A stretch of 5,210 nucleotides of DNA from Pseudomonadota bacterium. Its GTDB lineage: Bacteria; Pseudomonadota; Alphaproteobacteria; Rhizobiales; Xanthobacteraceae. The DNA lies in the NCBI GenBank assembly GCA_023433965.1, contig JAEYTQ010000365.1:1-5210 (forward strand), given 5' to 3'. The notes under the pieces were generated by a model. It was not told the origin of the DNA and ran no database searches. It saw nothing but the letters and a program-made list of their open reading frames with translations. The translations under genes were made by a program, and so were the position numbers. Shown piece by piece: positions 1-5,210 of this stretch (positions are counted from its first letter, which is position 1; every line of letters starts with the position of its first letter).

Positions 1-1
1 C

Positions 2-373
2 GACGGGACGCGCGCGTTCTCCAAGCGCTTCTCCGAGCGCATGAAGAACAAGGCGATGCCTTCGATGGTGCAGGCCGGCGTCTACTCGGGCCTGCTGCAC
101 TATTTCAAGGCGCTGGAGGCGATGGGCAGCAATCCGCATGACGGGGCCAAGGTGGTCGCCAAGATGAAGGAGATGCCGACGGATGACGCGCTGTTCGGCA
201 AGGGAACGATCCGCGCGGACGGCCGCAAGCTTCATCCCGCCTATCTGTTCGAGGTCAAGAAGCCCGAGGAATCCAAGGGGCCTTGGGATTATTACAAGCT
301 GATCGGCTCGACACCCGGCGACCAGGCCTTCCGGCCGCTGTCGGAAAGCGCCTGTCCGCTGGTGAAGAAGTAA
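2..373 (+). CDS. ABC transporter periplasmic substrate-binding protein, HAAT/LivJ-like type (3' part)
   Basis: This is the C-terminal 123 residues of a type I periplasmic binding protein; the start lies before the window, and base 2 is the first complete codon. In this family the protein captures a solute in the periplasm and delivers it to the LivH/LivM permease pair. Seen: an open frame from the window edge to TAA at 371-373, a segment reading AGVYSGLLHYFKALEAMG, then FGKGTIRADGRKLHPAYLFEV and a C-terminal PWDYYKLIG region. These resemble the end of Leu/Ile/Val-binding-protein-like (Peripla_BP_6) receptors common in Bradyrhizobium. The gene order receptor, livH, livM on one strand supports the assignment. 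The ligand pocket is mostly upstream, so the substrate is unknown: branched-chain amino acids, amides, urea and aromatic acids are all handled by relatives. An internal ATG at 41 is not the real start, because coding continues upstream of it. Confidence 0.85.
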   Translation, partial: DGTRAFSKRFSERMKNKAMPSMVQAGVYSGLLHYFKALEAMGSNPHDGAKVVAKMKEMPTDDALFGKGTIRADGRKLHPAYLFEVKKPEESKGPWDYYKLIGSTPGDQAFRPLSESACPLVKK

Positions 374-385
374 CGGTGAACGATG

Positions 386-413
386 CAGGCCGACGCGCAA
401 CGGCGCCGGCCTG
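386..413 (+). promoter_or_regulatory. Intercistronic GC-rich hairpin between the receptor gene and livH
   Basis: Seen: CAGGCCG (386-392) pairs with CGGCCTG (407-413). Inside it, GCGC (395-398) pairs with GCGC (403-406) across an AACG loop, with a 2-base bulge (AC) on the 5' side. That gives 11 base pairs, followed by the weak T-rich run TTGTTG. It begins 13 bases after the receptor stop codon. Inferred: in binding-protein-dependent transporter operons such hairpins commonly protect the upstream mRNA or partly terminate transcription, so that the receptor is made in excess over the permeases. The poor U-tract argues against a full terminator. Confidence 0.6.
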
Positions 414-448
414 TTGTTGAGGAATAGAAGGGACCGGGTGCGGGATCG

Positions 449-1312
449 ATGCAGGCTCTCTACGCTCAGCTACTGGTGGGACTGATCAACGGCTCGTTCT
501 ACGCGCTGCTCAGTCTCGGGCTTGCCGTGATCTTCGGCATGCTCAACATCATCAATTTCGCCCATGGCGCGCTCTACATGATGGGCGCCTTCGTCGCCTA
601 CTTCCTGTTGAACCTCGGCGGCATCAACTATTGGTGGGCGCTGTCGCTGGCGCCCATCATCGTCGGCATCTTCGGGATGATCCTGGAGCGGACCATGCTG
701 CAATGGTTGACCGGGCTGGATCACCTGTATGGCCTGCTTCTGACCTTCGGCATCGCGCTGATCGTGCAGGGCGTCTTCCAGAACTATTTCGGCTCCTCCG
801 GCCTGCCTTACGCGATTCCTGATCAGCTCAAGGGCGGCATGAATCTCGGCTTCATGTTCCTGCCGATCTACCGCGGCTGGGTCGTGGTGTTCTCGCTGGT
901 GGTGTGTTTGGCGACCTGGTTCCTGATCGAGAAGACGCAGCTCGGGGCCTACCTGCGCGCCGCCACTGAAAATCCGACCCTGGTGCGCGCCTTCGGCATC
1001 AACGTGCCGCGCATGATCACACTGACCTACGGCCTTGGCGTCGGCCTCGCCGCGCTCGCCGGCGTGCTCTCCGCGCCGATCAACCAGGTGCGGCCCCTGA
1101 TGGGCGCCGACCTCATCATCGTCGTGTTCGCGGTGGTCGTGATCGGCGGCATGGGTTCGATCATGGGCTCCATCATCACGGGCTTCGCGCTCGGGGTGAT
1201 CGAGGGCCTGACCAAGTATTTCTACCCCGAGGCCTCCAACACCGTCGTGTTCGTGCTGATGGTGCTGGTGCTCCTGGTGAAGCCAACGGGATTGACGGGA
1301 AGGGCAGCCTGA
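449..1312 (+). CDS. livH: Branched-chain amino acid type ABC transporter permease LivH
   Basis: This 287-residue inner-membrane permease belongs to the LivH branch of the HAAT family. With LivM it forms the translocation channel, driven by LivG/LivF-type ATPases not seen in this window. Seen: hydrophobic stretches at about residues 7-30, 40-56, 62-80, 94-112, 141-160, 190-210, 221-250 and 264-278. The family opening GLINGSFYALLSLGLAVIFG covers residues 11-30, and INFAHGALYMMGAF covers about 35-48. A cytoplasmic coupling-loop segment, LRAATENPTLVRAFGINV, lies near 169-186, where the ATPase contact of this family falls. The length is typical. The ATG at 449 is the only start fitting the family N-terminus; its ribosome site is poor (GCGGGA ends 3 bases away, AAGGGA is farther off), which may lower expression. 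TGA at 1310-1312 is 1 base from livM, so the two are co-translated. Substrate specificity is unresolved. Confidence 0.93.
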   Translation: MQALYAQLLVGLINGSFYALLSLGLAVIFGMLNIINFAHGALYMMGAFVAYFLLNLGGINYWWALSLAPIIVGIFGMILERTMLQWLTGLDHLYGLLLTFGIALIVQGVFQNYFGSSGLPYAIPDQLKGGMNLGFMFLPIYRGWVVVFSLVVCLATWFLIEKTQLGAYLRAATENPTLVRAFGINVPRMITLTYGLGVGLAALAGVLSAPINQVRPLMGADLIIVVFAVVVIGGMGSIMGSIITGFALGVIEGLTKYFYPEASNTVVFVLMVLVLLVKPTGLTGRAA

Positions 1313-1313
1313 G

Positions 1314-2282
1314 ATGACAACCCTGACGGACGACACGCTGCCGGCAACCCCGCGCGCGATGCGCGACGAGATGATCGTGTTCGTGCTGATGGCGCTGCTG
1401 CTGGCCGCGGTACCGTTCACCGGCGTCTACCCGTTCTTCGTGATGCAGGCGCTGTGCTTTGCGCTGCTCGCCTGCGCCTTCAACCTCTTGATCGGCTATG
1501 GCGGCCTGCTGTCGTTCGGCCACGCGATGTTCTTGGGGACAGCCGGCTATTGCAGCGCCCATGCGTTGAAAGTGTGGGCCCTGCCGCCCGAGCTGGGCAT
1601 TCTGGTCGGCGTCGCCGCGGCGTTCGTGCTCTCGATCATCACGGGTTACATCTCGATCCGCCGCCAGGGCATCTATTTTTCGATGATCACGCTGGCGCTG
1701 TCGCAGCTCCTGTACTTCATTTATCTCCAGGCGCCGTTCACCCATGGTGAGGACGGCATCCAGGGCATACCTCAGGGGCAGATGTTCGGCGTCCTCGATC
1801 TCTCCAAGCCCACGGTGCTGTATTATGTGGTGCTGGCTGGCTTCCTCGCCGGCTTCCTCCTGATCTTCCGCATCATCAACTCGCCGTTCGGCGAAGTCCT
1901 GAAGGCGATCCGCGAGAACGAGCCGAGGGCGATCTCGCTCGGCTACCGCACCGACCAGTACAAGTTCCTGGCCTTCGTGCTCTCGGGCACGCTGGCCGGC
2001 TTGGCCGGCTCGCTGAAAGTGTTCGTGGCCCAGAACGCCTCGCTCACCGACGTGCACTGGACGATGTCGGGCGAGGTCGTGCTGATGACGCTGGTCGGCG
2101 GTCTCGGAACCATCTTCGGTCCCGTGGTCGGCGCGTTCGTGATCATCGCCATGCAGCAATATCTGGCGGGCTTCGGCCAGTGGGTGACGGTGATCCAGGG
2201 TGCGATCTTCGTGATCTGCGTGCTCACCTTCCGCCGCGGCGTCGTCGGAGAAATCGCGCATTACTTCCGGCGGTCTCTCTAA
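1314..2282 (+). CDS. livM: Branched-chain amino acid type ABC transporter permease LivM
   Basis: This 322-residue second permease of the HAAT transporter pairs with LivH in the inner membrane. Seen: a polar N-terminus of about 19 residues, then hydrophobic segments at about 20-37, 42-62, 93-113, 120-140, 168-187, 216-237, 252-280 and 290-305. The family block LLIGYGGLLSFGHAMFLG lies at 58-75, and ISIRRQGIYFSMITLALSQ at 113-131. The coupling loop FGEVLKAIRENEPRAISLGY (192-211) carries the ATPase-contact motif of this family. The C-terminal GEVVLMTLVGGLGTIFGPVVGA block is also typical. The start is well supported: GGGAAGGG at 1297-1304 lies 9 bases before the ATG. The gene follows livH after one base and is the last gene of the operon visible here. 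No LivG or LivF ATPase follows, so those genes must be upstream or elsewhere. Ligand unknown. Confidence 0.93.
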   Translation: MTTLTDDTLPATPRAMRDEMIVFVLMALLLAAVPFTGVYPFFVMQALCFALLACAFNLLIGYGGLLSFGHAMFLGTAGYCSAHALKVWALPPELGILVGVAAAFVLSIITGYISIRRQGIYFSMITLALSQLLYFIYLQAPFTHGEDGIQGIPQGQMFGVLDLSKPTVLYYVVLAGFLAGFLLIFRIINSPFGEVLKAIRENEPRAISLGYRTDQYKFLAFVLSGTLAGLAGSLKVFVAQNASLTDVHWTMSGEVVLMTLVGGLGTIFGPVVGAFVIIAMQQYLAGFGQWVTVIQGAIFVICVLTFRRGVVGEIAHYFRRSL

Positions 2283-2378
2283 ATATCTGACCTTGCTTCA
2301 ATTTTCCTGGCGCTGAAAGCGGTGGATGACCCGGCTCCGCGGGCGTGAGATGGCACGCGCGCGGATCGAAAATGGTTT

Positions 2379-2396
2379 ATGACAGTTTTGTGACGG
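2379..2396 (-). promoter_or_regulatory. Pho-box-like PhoB site upstream of the DUF47-pit operon
   Basis: Seen on the minus strand: CCGTCAC, four A bases, then CTGTCAT. These are two 7-base direct repeats 11 bases apart. Known: PhoB binds tandem CTGTCAT-like repeats separated by 4 AT-rich bases; the match is 12 of 14 repeat positions (the differences are one C for T and one C for T). The site ends 41 bases before the DUF47 start and reads opposite to the operon. On the plus strand, GTGACG (2390-2395) could serve as a -35 element, with a weak -10 near 2413-2418, so bound PhoB could block RNA polymerase. In Sinorhizobium meliloti the orfA-pit operon is repressed by PhoB under phosphate limitation; the same control here is an inference. 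Confidence 0.6.
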
Positions 2397-2408
2397 CCCC
2401 TTGGGGCC
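2395..2408. repeat. Short inverted repeat GGCCCC-TT-GGGGCC before the DUF47-pit operon
   Basis: Seen: six-base arms separated by two bases, abutting the Pho-box-like site and starting 43 bases before the ATG at 2438. As RNA it could fold as a 5-bp stem with a CUUG tetraloop, which is a stable loop type. No T-run follows, so it is not a convincing terminator for livM. It may be an operator half-site, a 5' leader hairpin, or chance in GC-rich DNA. Confidence 0.35.
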
Positions 2409-2437
2409 TGGCCATTTCCAACCGGTAGCCTATCTCC

Positions 2438-3082
2438 ATGATGCGATGGTTTCGTGCGTTCCTGCCCAAGGAAGAACGCTTTTTCGACCTGTTCGATCGG
2501 CATGCCCAGACCGTGATCCAGGGCGCGATCGCGCTCCAGGGCATGCTCAATGGGGGCGAGGAGACGCCGGTCTACTGCCAGCGCGTCAACCAGTTCGAGA
2601 ACGACGCCGATAACATCACCCGTGAGGTGCTGACGGCGGTGCGCCGCACCTTCATTACCCCGTTCGATCGCGGCGACATCAAGAACCTCATCACGTCGCT
2701 GGACGATGCCATCGACCAGATGCAGCAGACCGCCAAGGCGGTCATGCTGTTCGAGGTTCGCAGCTTCGAGCCGCCCATGCGCGAGATCGGCGCACTCCTG
2801 ATCGAGTGCGCCAATCTGGTCGGGCGTGCGTTGCCGCTGATGCAGTCGATCGGCCCGAACGTTGCCATGCTGACGGCGATCACCGAAGAGCTCGGCAAGC
2901 TGGAGGGCCGTGTCGACGACCTCCATGACATCGGGCTGAAGGAGCTGTTCCTCAAGCATCGCGAGGGCAATGCGATGGACTTCATCGTCGGCGTCGAAAT
3001 CTACGACCATCTCGAAAAGGTCGCCGACCGCTTCGACGACGTCGCCAACGAGATCAACAGCATCGTCATCGAGCAAGTTTAG
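2438..3082 (+). CDS. DUF47/PhoU-like protein partnered with Pit (OrfA-type)
   Basis: This 214-residue soluble protein of the DUF47 (YkaA/PhoU-like) family is all helical by composition, with no signal peptide or membrane segment. Family members are encoded beside Pit transporters and are thought to modulate phosphate uptake at the inner membrane; the biochemical role is not settled. Seen: the N-terminus RWFRAFLPKEERFFDLFDRH, a characteristic TFITPFDRGDIKNLITSLDD block at 71-90, and two PhoU-style metal-binding E-x-x-x-D motifs, E54-D58 and E193-D197. The length is normal for the family. The start is one of two adjacent ATG codons (2438 and 2441); no clear Shine-Dalgarno sequence precedes them, so the leader may be very short. 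It ends 10 bases before pit and is surely co-transcribed with it. This is the equivalent of S. meliloti orfA. It is not PhoU itself, which sits with pst genes. Confidence 0.9.
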   Translation: MMRWFRAFLPKEERFFDLFDRHAQTVIQGAIALQGMLNGGEETPVYCQRVNQFENDADNITREVLTAVRRTFITPFDRGDIKNLITSLDDAIDQMQQTAKAVMLFEVRSFEPPMREIGALLIECANLVGRALPLMQSIGPNVAMLTAITEELGKLEGRVDDLHDIGLKELFLKHREGNAMDFIVGVEIYDHLEKVADRFDDVANEINSIVIEQV

Positions 3083-3087
3083 GGCGG
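3081..3087 (+). promoter_or_regulatory. Ribosome binding site that fixes the pit GTG start
   Basis: AGGGCGG overlaps the DUF47 TAG stop (3080-3082) and lies 5 bases before GTG at 3093. The open frame extends back to an ATG at 2970, but that would overlap the DUF47 gene by 113 bases and add a low-complexity Ser/Thr-rich stretch unlike the family. GTG at 3093 gives exactly 334 residues with the usual Pit N-terminus. Confidence 0.7.
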
Positions 3088-3092
3088 TTGCC

Positions 3093-4097
3093 GTGGATGC
3101 TGCGTTGGGTCTTCCCATCCTGGTCGGCTTGATCGCCGTCGCGCTACTGTTCGACTTCCTGAACGGCCTGCACGACGCCGCCAATTCGATCGCGACCATC
3201 GTCTCGACCCGGGTGCTGCGGCCGCAATTCGCGGTGTTCTGGGCCGCTTTCTTCAATTTCATCGCCTTCATGGTGTTCGGCCTGCACGTCGCCCATACCA
3301 TCGGCACCGGCATCATCGATCCTGCGGTGGTCGACTCCCAGGTGATCTTCGCCGCGCTCGTCGGCGCCATCGTCTGGAACCTGGTGACCTGGGCGCTCGG
3401 CATCCCGTCCTCGTCGTCGCACGCCTTGATCGGCGGCCTCGTCGGCGGCGGCATGGCCAAGGCGGGGATCTCGGCGGCGGTGTGGAGCGGCCTGTCCAAG
3501 ACGGTGCTGGCGATCGTGCTGTCGCCGCTGGTCGGCTTCCTGCTGGCGATGATGCTGGTGGCGATCGTGTCCTGGGCCGCGGTCCGCTCGACGCCGTTCG
3601 CGGTCGATCGCGCCTTCCGCATCCTGCAATTCGCTTCAGCCTCGCTCTATTCGCTCGGCCATGGCGGCAACGACGCGCAGAAGACGATGGGCATCATCGC
3701 GGTGCTGCTCTATTCGCACGGCCACCTCGGCAGCGAGTTTTCGGTGCCGTTCTGGGTGGTGCTGTCCTGCCAGGCCGCGATGGCGCTGGGTACGCTGATG
3801 GGCGGCTGGCGCATCGTTCGCACCATGGGCCTGCGCATCACGAAATTGACGCCGATGCAGGGCTTCTGCGCCGAGACGGGGGGCGCCGTGACCCTGTTCA
3901 TGGCCACCTATCTCGGGGTTCCCGTCTCGACCACCCACACCATCACCGGTGCCATCGTCGGCGTCGGGGCTGCACGCCGTGTCTCTGCGGTGCGCTGGAA
4001 CGTCGCCAGCTCCATCGTGTATGCCTGGGTGATCACGATCCCGGCCTCGGCCATCGTCGCGGCGTTGACCTGGTGGGCGGTCCAGATCTTCAAGTGA
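3093..4097 (+). CDS. pit: Low-affinity inorganic phosphate transporter, PiT family
   Basis: This is a 334-residue inner-membrane phosphate transporter (PF01384, PiT). Bacterial relatives import phosphate, often as a metal-phosphate complex, in symport with protons. Seen: the two inverted halves typical of PiT. The first signature, [19 protein letters not shown], is at 22-40, and the second, [14 protein letters not shown], at 188-201. [13 protein letters not shown] (103-115) and [13 protein letters not shown] (275-287) are the paired serine/threonine-rich helix hairpins that line the phosphate site in this family. The Asp residues D28 and D194 and Asn residues N31 and N193 are present. Hydrophobic segments fill nearly the whole length. 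It uses a GTG start, 10 bases after the DUF47 stop, with ribosome site AGGGCGG. The length matches the short rhizobial Pit rather than the roughly 500-residue E. coli PitA. Its 3' end overlaps the convergent sugE gene by 8 bases, leaving no room for a terminator between them. Confidence 0.95.
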   Translation: MDAALGLPILVGLIAVALLFDFLNGLHDAANSIATIVSTRVLRPQFAVFWAAFFNFIAFMVFGLHVAHTIGTGIIDPAVVDSQVIFAALVGAIVWNLVTWALGIPSSSSHALIGGLVGGGMAKAGISAAVWSGLSKTVLAIVLSPLVGFLLAMMLVAIVSWAAVRSTPFAVDRAFRILQFASASLYSLGHGGNDAQKTMGIIAVLLYSHGHLGSEFSVPFWVVLSCQAAMALGTLMGGWRIVRTMGLRITKLTPMQGFCAETGGAVTLFMATYLGVPVSTTHTITGAIVGVGAARRVSAVRWNVASSIVYAWVITIPASAIVAALTWWAVQIFK

Positions 4098-4404
4098 CGA
4101 GCTTCAGCCCGACGATGCCGGCGACGATCAGGCCGATGCTGGCGAGGCGGAGGGCCGTGGCCGGCTCGCCGAACAGGAAGATGCCGAGCGTCGCGGTGCC
4201 GACCGCACCGATGCCGGTCCAGACCGCATAGGCGGTTCCGACGGGCAGGGATTTGAGCGCAAGTCCGAGCAGGATGACGCTGCCGGCCATGGCCGCGAGC
4301 GTGACGATGGACGGAACGAGTTTGGTGAAGCCCTCGGTGTATTTCAGCCCGATCGCCCAGACGATCTCGAGAAGACCGGCGACGAACAGGATGCTCCAGG
4401 CCAT
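4090..4404 (-). CDS. sugE: SugE/Gdx-type small multidrug resistance protein, probable guanidinium exporter
   Basis: This is a 104-residue, four-helix SMR protein that works as an antiparallel dimer in the inner membrane. Family knowledge: Gdx/SugE members exchange guanidinium for protons. Seen: the essential glutamate E13 in [18 protein letters not shown]42, and the motif [17 protein letters not shown] (53-69) carrying Y59 and W62. E13, S42, Y59 and W62 are the guanidinium-site residues of characterised Gdx. Membrane helices lie at about 3-20, 32-51, 57-80 and 85-102. The GLKYTEGF and [14 protein letters not shown] wording separates it from EmrE/QacE drug exporters. The ATG at 4404 has an excellent Shine-Dalgarno, GGAGGG, 5 bases away; the frame stays open upstream to 4890 but runs across a structured leader and antisense to prfC, so that extension is not real. 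The guanidine-II riboswitch in the leader independently supports the substrate. It is monocistronic and convergent with pit. Confidence 0.95.
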   Translation of the reverse strand: MAWSILFVAGLLEIVWAIGLKYTEGFTKLVPSIVTLAAMAGSVILLGLALKSLPVGTAYAVWTGIGAVGTATLGIFLFGEPATALRLASIGLIVAGIVGLKLVT

Positions 4405-4433
4405 GACGACCCTCCATTCAAGGCAGGGTCGTC
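4405..4433 (-). promoter_or_regulatory. Predicted alternative (OFF) helix masking the sugE ribosome site
   Basis: On the minus strand, GACGACCCU (4433 to 4425), which spans the loop and 3' arm of riboswitch hairpin P2, is perfectly complementary to AGGGUCGUC (4413 to 4405). The latter comprises four bases of the Shine-Dalgarno plus all of the spacer up to the AUG. The loop would be 11 bases. This 9-bp helix and P2 cannot exist together. Inferred: it is the ligand-free state that blocks translation, while guanidine stabilises P1/P2 and releases the site. Confidence 0.65.
4410..4415 (-). promoter_or_regulatory. Shine-Dalgarno of sugE
   Basis: The minus strand reads GGAGGG, then TCGTC, then ATG. 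This is a near-perfect Shine-Dalgarno with 5-base spacing. It decides the start at 4404, and its last four bases fall inside the segment that can pair with the second riboswitch hairpin. Confidence 0.85.
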
Positions 4434-4473
4434 CCCGCGGCTGATGTGCTGATGAGGGGGAGGCCGTCCTCCC
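4423..4473 (-). promoter_or_regulatory. Guanidine-II (mini-ykkC) riboswitch upstream of sugE
   Basis: Seen on the minus strand: hairpin P1 is GGGAGG-ACGG-CCUCCC (4473 to 4458), six Watson-Crick pairs. A 19-base linker follows, then hairpin P2, GCGGGG-ACGA-CCCUGC (4438 to 4423), six pairs including one G-U. That wobble becomes an A-C mismatch on the opposite strand, so the RNA is transcribed in the sugE direction. Known: guanidine-II riboswitches consist of two short hairpins with ACGR tetraloops, whose CG bases kiss each other to form two guanidinium sites, and they control SMR exporters. All of these (two ACGR loops, 6-bp stems, linker length, position 18 bases before the start of an SMR gene) are met. 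Ligand binding is expected to raise exporter production. Confidence 0.9.
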
Positions 4474-4481
4474 AAGGCACC

Positions 4482-4510
4482 GATATGGGGCTGGCCGGAA
4501 GTCTTCGCAA
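4482..4510 (-). promoter_or_regulatory. Candidate sigma-70-like promoter for sugE
   Basis: The minus strand has TTGCGA (4510 to 4505) as a -35 element, a 17-base spacer, and CATATC (4487 to 4482) as a -10 element. The hexamers match the consensus at 4 and 3 positions, which is moderate at best. Transcription would begin near 4475, two bases before the first riboswitch hairpin, which is the position expected for a compact riboswitch leader of about 70 bases. Confidence 0.4.
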
Positions 4511-4561
4511 TCACCAAATGAGGCTTGATCAGGCCCGGTTTCCCTGCCACACGCTCCCGCC

Positions 4562-5210
<649 letters not shown>

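Noticed and set aside
470..2261. Long minus-strand open frames opposite livH and livM (470-1420 and 1176-2261).
   Set aside because: They are rich in His, Asp, Arg, Glu and Gln, have no recognisable fold or ribosome site, and lie antisense to clear permeases. They are codon-bias shadows of GC-rich DNA.
2295..2343. Possible livM terminator: GCTTCA/TGAAAGC at 2295-2320, or CCCG/CGGG at 2330-2343.
   Set aside because: The first has a bulge and a 13-base loop, the second only four pairs, and neither is followed by a T-run. No terminator is supported.
2970..3092. N-terminal extension of pit back to ATG 2970.
   Set aside because: It would overlap the DUF47 gene out of frame and encode a Ser/Thr-rich stretch foreign to PiT proteins. 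GTG 3093 has a ribosome site and gives the usual 334 residues.
2279..3622. A 447-codon minus-strand open frame opposite the DUF47 gene and pit.
   Set aside because: It is antisense to two well-conserved genes, has low-complexity composition and no family motifs; it is a shadow frame.
4525..4553. Possible prfC promoter with TTGATC as the -35 element.
   Set aside because: At 17-base spacing the -10 would be CACACG, which has almost no resemblance to the consensus.

Overview
The window is GC-rich and tightly packed. Its proteins resemble those of an alphaproteobacterium of the Bradyrhizobium/Rhodopseudomonas (Nitrobacteraceae) type, judged from the protein wording, the high GC at third codon positions, and the rhizobial pairing of a DUF47 gene with a Pit gene. 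The genus is inferred by recognition, not by any search. I see no mobile element, tRNA, rRNA or CRISPR array, and no gene-free stretch longer than 160 bases.

Bases 1-2282 (+) are the 3' part of a branched-chain amino acid type (HAAT family) ABC transporter operon. It holds the C-terminal end of the periplasmic substrate-binding protein, a strong intercistronic hairpin, then the two membrane permeases LivH and LivM, whose genes are 1 base apart. The two ATPase genes (livG/livF type) are absent here and presumably lie upstream. The substrate cannot be read from the sequence.

Bases 2283-4097 (+) are a phosphate-uptake pair: a DUF47/PhoU-like protein and a 334-residue Pit low-affinity phosphate transporter. 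They match the orfA-pit arrangement of Sinorhizobium meliloti. A two-repeat Pho-box-like site lies 41 bases before the first gene, in an orientation that suggests PhoB control, perhaps repression.

Bases 4090-4510 (-) hold the most interesting element. It is a SugE/Gdx-type small multidrug resistance (guanidinium exporter) gene whose leader contains two hairpins with ACGG and ACGA loops, the signature of the guanidine-II (mini-ykkC) riboswitch. A 9-base segment of the second hairpin is perfectly complementary to the bases directly before the start codon. This gives a concrete translational ON-switch model: without guanidine the start region is paired, and with guanidine the aptamer hairpins form and free it. 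A fair sigma-70-like promoter sits just upstream of the first hairpin.

Bases 4562-5210 (+) are the first 216 codons of prfC (peptide chain release factor 3), divergent from sugE and cut by the window edge. The phosphate operon and sugE converge and overlap by 8 bases at their stop codons.
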